A stretch of 5,434 nt of DNA from assembly GCA_013151535.1 (NCBI GenBank), contig JAADIC010000316.1, positions 2,898-8,331 on the forward strand, read 5' to 3'. Made by a program: the position numbers and the translations under genes. The notes under the pieces are model-generated. The model saw only the letters and a list, made by a program, of their open reading frames with translations. It did not search any database and was not told the DNA's origin. The stretch is from Alphaproteobacteria bacterium (GTDB lineage: Bacteria; Pseudomonadota; Alphaproteobacteria; Rhodobacterales; Rhodobacteraceae). This document shows, piece by piece, positions 1 to 3,310 of this stretch; within the stretch, counting starts at the first letter, position 1; each line of letters starts with the position of its first letter.

Positions 1-1
1 T

Positions 2-868
2 TACCGCGTTGATGATTGTGCCATGGCGCTGGTGAAATTTGACGCGGTGCTGGCCACCCTTGGCGACAGTTTCAATGCGGATGCCTTTGCTGGTGCGCTG
101 GTGTGCAAATGCCGCTTGATCGCCAATTTCGGCGTTGGTTTCAACCATATCGACATCAGGGCCGCTGCCGGAAAGAATATCACCGTCACCAACACGCCGG
201 GCGCTGTTACCGATGCCACGGCGGATATTGCCATGACGCTGATCCTGATGGCGGCGCGCCGCGCAGGCGAGGGCGAGCGGTTGGCGCGCTCGGGCCAATG
301 GCAGGGCTGGCATCCGACACAGATGCTCGGCACCCATATCGGCGGCAAGATGCTTGGCATCATCGGCATGGGGCGTATCGGCCAAGCGATAGCGCGCCGC
401 GCCCATTTTGGCTTTGGCATGGATATCGTGTTTTACAATCGCTCCTTCATCAAAGATTGCGGTATTCCCGGCGCGCGCCAGTTGGAGAGCATTTCCGCAC
501 TTATGGCCCAAAGTGATTTCATTTCCGTTAACGTGCCGGGATCCCCCGAAAATCACCACCTGATCGATGCCAAAGTCCTTTCCGCCGCCAAGCCGGGCCA
601 AATACTGGTTAATACCGCGCGCGGCGATGTGATCGACGAGGCGGCTTTGATCGACGCTTTGCAGGCCGGAAAGCTGGCCGGTGTGGGCCTTGATGTGTTT
701 GAAAACGAACCATTTATTCCGGATGCGCTGAGGGCGTTGGATCAAGTGGTTCTGCTGCCGCATCTCGGCACCAACGCGCTTGAGGTGCGCATCCAGATGG
801 GGTTGATGGCAGTCGATAATATTCGCGCCTTTTTTACCGGTGAGACGCCACCGAATAAGGTAAATTAA
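2..868 (+). CDS. D-2-hydroxyacid dehydrogenase (glyoxylate/hydroxypyruvate reductase-like), 5'-truncated by window edge
   Basis: NAD(P)H-dependent cytosolic oxidoreductase of the D-isomer-specific 2-hydroxyacid dehydrogenase family, probably reducing glyoxylate, hydroxypyruvate or a related 2-keto acid. The frame is open to the left edge (YRVDDCAM...), so the Met at 23 is internal; families of this type run to about 315-330 aa and roughly 30-40 N-terminal residues are missing. Counting from that Met: substrate-loop region NFGVGFNHID (35-44), TPGAVTDATAD (58-68), Rossmann motif GMGRIG (115-120), catalytic Arg200 in NTARG, Glu229 in DVFENEP and His247 in LLPHLGT, so the full Arg/Glu/His set is present. 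After the second Rossmann strand the sequence is FYNRS with no acidic residue, which in this family usually favours NADPH over NADH (inference). The exact substrate cannot be read from sequence. The FabH-like gene follows on the same strand after 65 bases, so co-transcription is possible. Confidence 0.92.
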   Translation, partial: YRVDDCAMALVKFDAVLATLGDSFNADAFAGALVCKCRLIANFGVGFNHIDIRAAAGKNITVTNTPGAVTDATADIAMTLILMAARRAGEGERLARSGQWQGWHPTQMLGTHIGGKMLGIIGMGRIGQAIARRAHFGFGMDIVFYNRSFIKDCGIPGARQLESISALMAQSDFISVNVPGSPENHHLIDAKVLSAAKPGQILVNTARGDVIDEAALIDALQAGKLAGVGLDVFENEPFIPDALRALDQVVLLPHLGTNALEVRIQMGLMAVDNIRAFFTGETPPNKVN

Positions 869-922
869 CCCGTTTTCCTTGACCTTTTCGCGCGCTTGCG
901 GTGAAGTGGCGCGACCCCAAAC

Positions 923-927
923 AGGAG
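923..927 (+). promoter_or_regulatory. Ribosome binding site of the FabH-like gene
   Basis: AGGAG lies six bases before the ATG at 934. It decides the start: the frame also offers a GTG at 901 that would add 11 residues (MKWRDPKQESL), but that GTG has no Shine-Dalgarno sequence in front of it, and the family N-terminus begins at the short hydrophobic strand after MYQP. Confidence 0.8.
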
Positions 928-933
928 AGCCTG

Positions 934-2055
934 ATGTATCAGCCCGCGATCACCGGAACTGGCGTTTTCACCCCCACCGAAAGCATTTCAAATGACGAAT
1001 TGGTGGTGGCATTCAACGCATACGCCGACAAATGCAACGCCGAAAATGCGGCGGCGATTGAAGCCGGGGAAATGGCGGCGATGGAGCATTCCTCGTCGGA
1101 GTTTATCTTCAAGGCATCGGGTATCGAGCGGCGCTATGTCATGGATAAGACAGGGATTTTAGACCCTGACGTGATGCATCCAAGCCTGCGCCAACGCGGT
1201 GATGATGAGCCCGGGATCATGGCTGAAATGGCGGTGGATGCTTGCAACAAGGCGCTGGCGCAAGCTGGCATCAGCGCGGGCGATATCGATCTGGTGATCT
1301 GTGCCGCCAGCAATCTGGAGCGGGCCTATCCGGCGGTGGCGATCGAGGTCCAGAACCTGCTGGGGACCGGTGGTTTTGCCTTTGATATGAATGTGGCCTG
1401 TTCTTCGGCGACATTTGGCATACAGGCCGCCAGTGATATGGTGCGTGCAGGCTCGGTCAAGCGCGCGATTGTGGTTAATCCCGAGATTTGCTCGGGCCAT
1501 CTGGAATGGCGGGATCGCGATTGCCACTTCATTTTTGGCGATGTTTGCACGGCGGTGGTGATCGAGCGCGAAGCCGATGCAAGGGGCGCGATCTTCACAA
1601 TTCTGTCCACCCGCTGCGCCACGCAGTTTTCCAATAACATTCGGAATAATAACGGTTTTTTACGGCGCTCGCGGCCCTCTGGCGTGGTTGATCGGCGCGA
1701 TATGCAGTTCATGCAGAACGGCCGTAAAGTGTTCAAGGAGGTGGTGCCGATGGTCTCGGCCCATATTCTGGCGCATATGGCGGATGAGGGGATTTCGCCG
1801 GACAGGATCAAGCGGCTCTGGCTGCATCAGGCCAACAAGAGCATGAACGATTTTATCGGTAAAAAGGTGCTTGGCAGGGTGCCCCAAACCGAGGAGCAGC
1901 CGAACATTTTGCAGGATTACGCCAACACCTCCTCGGCCGGGTCAATCATCACTTTTTCCAAACATTCCAGCGATTTGCAGGATGGAGATATTGGTGTGAT
2001 CTGCTCGTTCGGGGCCGGGTATTCGGTGGGCTCGGTGCTGGTGCAGCGGGCCTAA
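934..2055 (+). CDS. Beta-ketoacyl-ACP synthase III, long FabH-like form (373 aa)
   Basis: Thiolase-fold enzyme that joins an acyl-CoA primer to malonyl-ACP by decarboxylating condensation in the cytosol. The catalytic triad of the FabH class is complete: Cys156 in NVACSSATFG, His298 in LWLHQAN and Asn331 in YANTSSAGS; the C-terminal FGAGYS loop (359-364) is also present. It is about 50 residues longer than housekeeping FabH (about 320 aa). Much of the extra length is an Ala/Glu-rich helical stretch near residues 26-60 between the first strand and the GIERR motif. That long form resembles the FabH-like enzymes such as Pseudomonas aeruginosa PA3286, which take medium-chain acyl-CoA from beta-oxidation rather than acetyl-CoA; this match is from memory and the chain length used here is inference. 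The ATG was chosen for its AGGAG. The gene follows the dehydrogenase on the same strand and its stop overlaps the convergent tdk stop. It is probably not the main fabH, which usually sits with plsX. Confidence 0.9.
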   Translation: MYQPAITGTGVFTPTESISNDELVVAFNAYADKCNAENAAAIEAGEMAAMEHSSSEFIFKASGIERRYVMDKTGILDPDVMHPSLRQRGDDEPGIMAEMAVDACNKALAQAGISAGDIDLVICAASNLERAYPAVAIEVQNLLGTGGFAFDMNVACSSATFGIQAASDMVRAGSVKRAIVVNPEICSGHLEWRDRDCHFIFGDVCTAVVIEREADARGAIFTILSTRCATQFSNNIRNNNGFLRRSRPSGVVDRRDMQFMQNGRKVFKEVVPMVSAHILAHMADEGISPDRIKRLWLHQANKSMNDFIGKKVLGRVPQTEEQPNILQDYANTSSAGSIITFSKHSSDLQDGDIGVICSFGAGYSVGSVLVQRA

Positions 2056-2630
2056 CCTTCAACCGCTTCGCGCCAGTGTTTCCGGCACAGTGAAACATAG
2101 GTTTCGTTACCACCGATCTGCACCTGTGCGCCGTCTTTCAAGGGTTTGCCGTCCGGCCCGTTGCGCACCACCATGGTGGCTTTTTTTCCGCAAAAACAAA
2201 TGGTTCTGACTTCGCGCATCTCATCCGCCAGCGCCAGAAGGGCGGCGGAACCGGGGAACAGTTCACCGCGAAAATCGACCCGCAGACCGTAACACATGAT
2301 CGGCAGTTTCAGGTCGTCAACCGCACGCGCCAATTGCCAGACCTGATCTTTGGTCAGGAACTGCGCCTCGTCAATGAAAACGCAAGCGCAGGGGCCGCTG
2401 GCAAGGCGGGTTTCGATCAGATTGAACAAATCACTTTTGGCGTCAAACGTGTCGGCCTCGTCGCCAAAACCGATGCGCGAGGCAATGCGGCCCTGACCCG
2501 CCCGATCATCCAGATTGAACGTCAACAGATAGGTCTGCATGCCGCGTTCGCCGTAATTATGAGCGGCTTGCAGCAAGATCGTCGACTTGCCGGCATTCAT
2601 GGTGGAATAGTGAAAATAGAGCTTGGCCAT
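2052..2630 (-). CDS. tdk: Thymidine kinase, E. coli type (192 aa)
   Basis: Transfers phosphate from ATP to thymidine or deoxyuridine, giving dTMP or dUMP in the pyrimidine salvage pathway in the cytosol; the active form in this family is a tetramer. Near-identity to E. coli Tdk is visible along the chain: MAKLYFHYSTMNAGKST at the start (P-loop about 9-17, Lys15), FIDEAQF (85-91, catalytic Glu88), CYGLRVDFRGELF (113-125), the zinc ligands Cys145 and Cys147 in TICFCG paired with Cys182 and His185 in CRKH, and the thymidine-binding lasso IGGNETYVS (172-180). Length is 192 aa against 205 in E. coli, the difference being a shorter C-terminal tail. The start is the ATG at 2628-2630, fixed by homology; the frame remains open to a GTG at 2732, but those 34 extra residues run through the repeat array and look non-coding. 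There is no good Shine-Dalgarno sequence before the ATG. It converges on the FabH-like gene with a four-base overlap and diverges from the BrnA-like gene. Confidence 0.97.
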   Translation of the reverse strand: MAKLYFHYSTMNAGKSTILLQAAHNYGERGMQTYLLTFNLDDRAGQGRIASRIGFGDEADTFDAKSDLFNLIETRLASGPCACVFIDEAQFLTKDQVWQLARAVDDLKLPIMCYGLRVDFRGELFPGSAALLALADEMREVRTICFCGKKATMVVRNGPDGKPLKDGAQVQIGGNETYVSLCRKHWREAVEG

Positions 2631-2680
2631 ATCAGGGGTTTTGGCAAGGTTAACGCGGTGGATCAAGAGGGATTTTCGAC

Positions 2681-2724
2681 ATGCACAAGGCGTACACAAC
2701 CTATGCACAGCCCGTGCATACGCG
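2681..2724. repeat. Four 11-base-phased iterons (RTRCAYA), probable operator
   Basis: Four copies of a 7-base motif start at 2681 (ATGCACA), 2692 (GTACACA), 2703 (ATGCACA) and 2714 (GTGCATA), exactly 11 bases apart, all fitting RTRCAYA; the four bases after each copy are not conserved. The last two copies also form a perfect inverted repeat, TATGCAC-AGCCC-GTGCATA (2702-2720). The block sits in the middle of the 153-base divergent gap, 50 bases from the tdk start and 59 from the BrnA-like start. One-turn spacing puts every copy on the same face of the helix, as expected for side-by-side binding of a small dimeric repressor. Autoregulation by the neighbouring ribbon-helix-helix protein is the simplest reading (inference). 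CTATGCACA (2701-2709) also matches the DnaA box TTATNCACA at 8 of 9 positions. No convincing -35/-10 pair could be assigned for either gene. Confidence 0.7.
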
Positions 2725-2783
2725 TGGCTCACGAAATTTTAATCAATTTTGGGCAATCTGGGGTTTTGAATTGGAAATTGCAG

Positions 2784-3188
2784 ATGAAAGAGCCAGAGAA
2801 ATTAACGAAGAAGGAGCGTATCGACTGGACCCTGTTGATTGATGCCATGTCAAAGGTGGAATATGATTTGCTGCATCCGATTTTGCGGGACGGGTGTATT
2901 CCGCCGGAATGGATAAGTATCGCGCGCGAGGGGGCGACGCCCGCCAAGACACGGATCACGGCGCGGTTTGATGCGGATGTCGTCCGGTTTTTCCGCAGTC
3001 TTGGCACGGGGTATCAGGAGAAGATGAACAGGGTGCTAAAATCCTGGATGTTGATGCGGATGGTTGGGCTTGTCGAGGGGCGCGAGAGCGATGAGATTGT
3101 GAAGGACTTGTTGAAGTATCGCAATCCGCGTCGAAAAAGGCCGGAACTTGGCGAAATCAGGCGAGTTCTGGATCAGGGGCGATCGTGA
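2784..3188 (+). CDS. Orphan BrnA/DUF4415-like ribbon-helix-helix protein (134 aa)
   Basis: A small, charged, soluble protein whose central part resembles the BrnA antitoxin family (formerly DUF4415). The key stretch is KTRITARF (55-62, the DNA-binding strand), DADVVRFFRSLG (63-74, first helix) and GYQEKMNRVLKSWM (76-89, second helix); BrnA proteins carry the same K-x-R-(V/I)-T strand, D-x-(D)-V-V-x-(F/W)-F helix and GYQ-x-x-(I/M)-N-x-V-L-(R/K) helix. Before it lies an N-terminal part of about 50 residues with a IPPEW motif, and after it a basic tail (KYRNPRRKRPELG). BrnA normally follows and neutralises the RNase BrnT, but no BrnT-sized frame (about 90 aa) is present upstream or downstream, so this is probably a stand-alone DNA-binding regulator. 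The ATG at 2784 is preceded by only a weak GGAAA (2773-2777); the open frame upstream is antisense to tdk and was discarded. Codons look more AT-rich than in the flanking genes. Family assignment is fairly sure, role is not. Confidence 0.82.
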   Translation: MKEPEKLTKKERIDWTLLIDAMSKVEYDLLHPILRDGCIPPEWISIAREGATPAKTRITARFDADVVRFFRSLGTGYQEKMNRVLKSWMLMRMVGLVEGRESDEIVKDLLKYRNPRRKRPELGEIRRVLDQGRS

Positions 3189-3200
3189 ATTGCGCAGAAG

Positions 3201-3246
3201 AATTTTCTCAAAAATTTTTGGTTGAAAATTTTTTGGTAAAAATTTT
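3201..3246. repeat. Phased A-tract/T-tract block in the convergent gap
   Basis: Four A-run/T-run units follow each other: AATTTT (3201-3206), AAAAATTTTT (3210-3219), AAAATTTTTT (3225-3234) and AAAAATTTT (3238-3246). Their A/T junctions are 12, 14 and 14 bases apart. The second and third units share the ending TTTTTGGT, so part of the block reads as an imperfect 14-15 base direct repeat, and CAAAAATTTTTG (3209-3220) is a perfect 12-base palindrome. The block starts 12 bases after the BrnA-like stop. It may help end transcription, bind an AT-loving nucleoid protein, or simply be low-complexity spacer; the sequence does not decide. Confidence 0.5.
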
Positions 3247-3262
3247 CCCGTTCGCAAATGGG
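3247..3262 (+). terminator. Weak possible terminator hairpin after the BrnA-like gene
   Basis: CCCGTT (3247-3252) can pair with AATGGG (3257-3262), including one G-U pair, around the loop CGCA, followed by TTTCC. The stem is short and the T-run is poor. It is listed only because it is the nearest hairpin after the BrnA-like stop. Confidence 0.2.
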
Positions 3263-3278
3263 TTTCCTGTTGTGAATT

Positions 3279-3306
3279 CGTAGCTCGGACAATTGTCCGA
3301 CCTACG
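3279..3306. repeat. 28-base near-perfect palindrome between convergent genes
   Basis: A perfect 16-base palindrome, TCGGACAATTGTCCGA (3285-3300), is extended by CGTAG (3279-3283) on the left and CTACG (3302-3306) on the right, with a single C/C mismatch (3284 against 3301). A G at 3284 would make all 28 bases symmetrical. It ends four bases before the carB stop codon at 3311-3313. As RNA it folds with the loop AATT on either strand, so it could act as a two-way transcription end or mRNA 3' stabiliser, though neither side has a proper T-run. Its form also fits a dispersed short palindromic repeat of the REP or MITE kind; copy number in the genome cannot be seen here. Confidence 0.85.
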
Positions 3307-3310
3307 GGGG

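Noticed and set aside
1..420. A 139-codon open frame on the minus strand
   Set aside because: It is antisense to the dehydrogenase, which has a full set of family motifs, and its own translation is low-complexity (Pro, Ser, Ala).
879..907. TTGACC, 17 bases, TGAAGT as a promoter for the FabH-like gene
   Set aside because: The -35 is fair but the -10 is poor, and the short gap after the dehydrogenase makes read-through at least as likely.
888..914. TCGCGC/GCGCGA inverted repeat as a terminator after the dehydrogenase
   Set aside because: The stem has six pairs, the loop is 15 bases and no T-run follows.
1633..1665. AT-rich patch with a T6 run in the FabH-like gene as a slippage site
   Set aside because: The frame is intact with conserved motifs on both sides, and the T6 run is only an ordinary coding run.
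1326..1811. A 161-codon open frame on the minus strand
   Set aside because: It is antisense to the FabH-like gene across its catalytic region and shows no domain of its own.
2077..2097. TGTTTC/GAAACA hairpin inside the tdk tail as a terminator for the FabH-like gene
   Set aside because: The stem is short and A/T-containing, there is no T-run, and the bases are coding for the conserved Tdk zinc-site tail.
2631..2732. A longer tdk start at a GTG that adds 34 residues
   Set aside because: Tdk proteins begin at the MAKLYFHYS-type strand, and the extra residues are translated from the iteron array.
2334..2783. Upstream part of the open frame that contains the BrnA-like gene
   Set aside because: These codons are antisense to tdk and then pass through the repeat array; similarity to a family begins only after the ATG at 2784.
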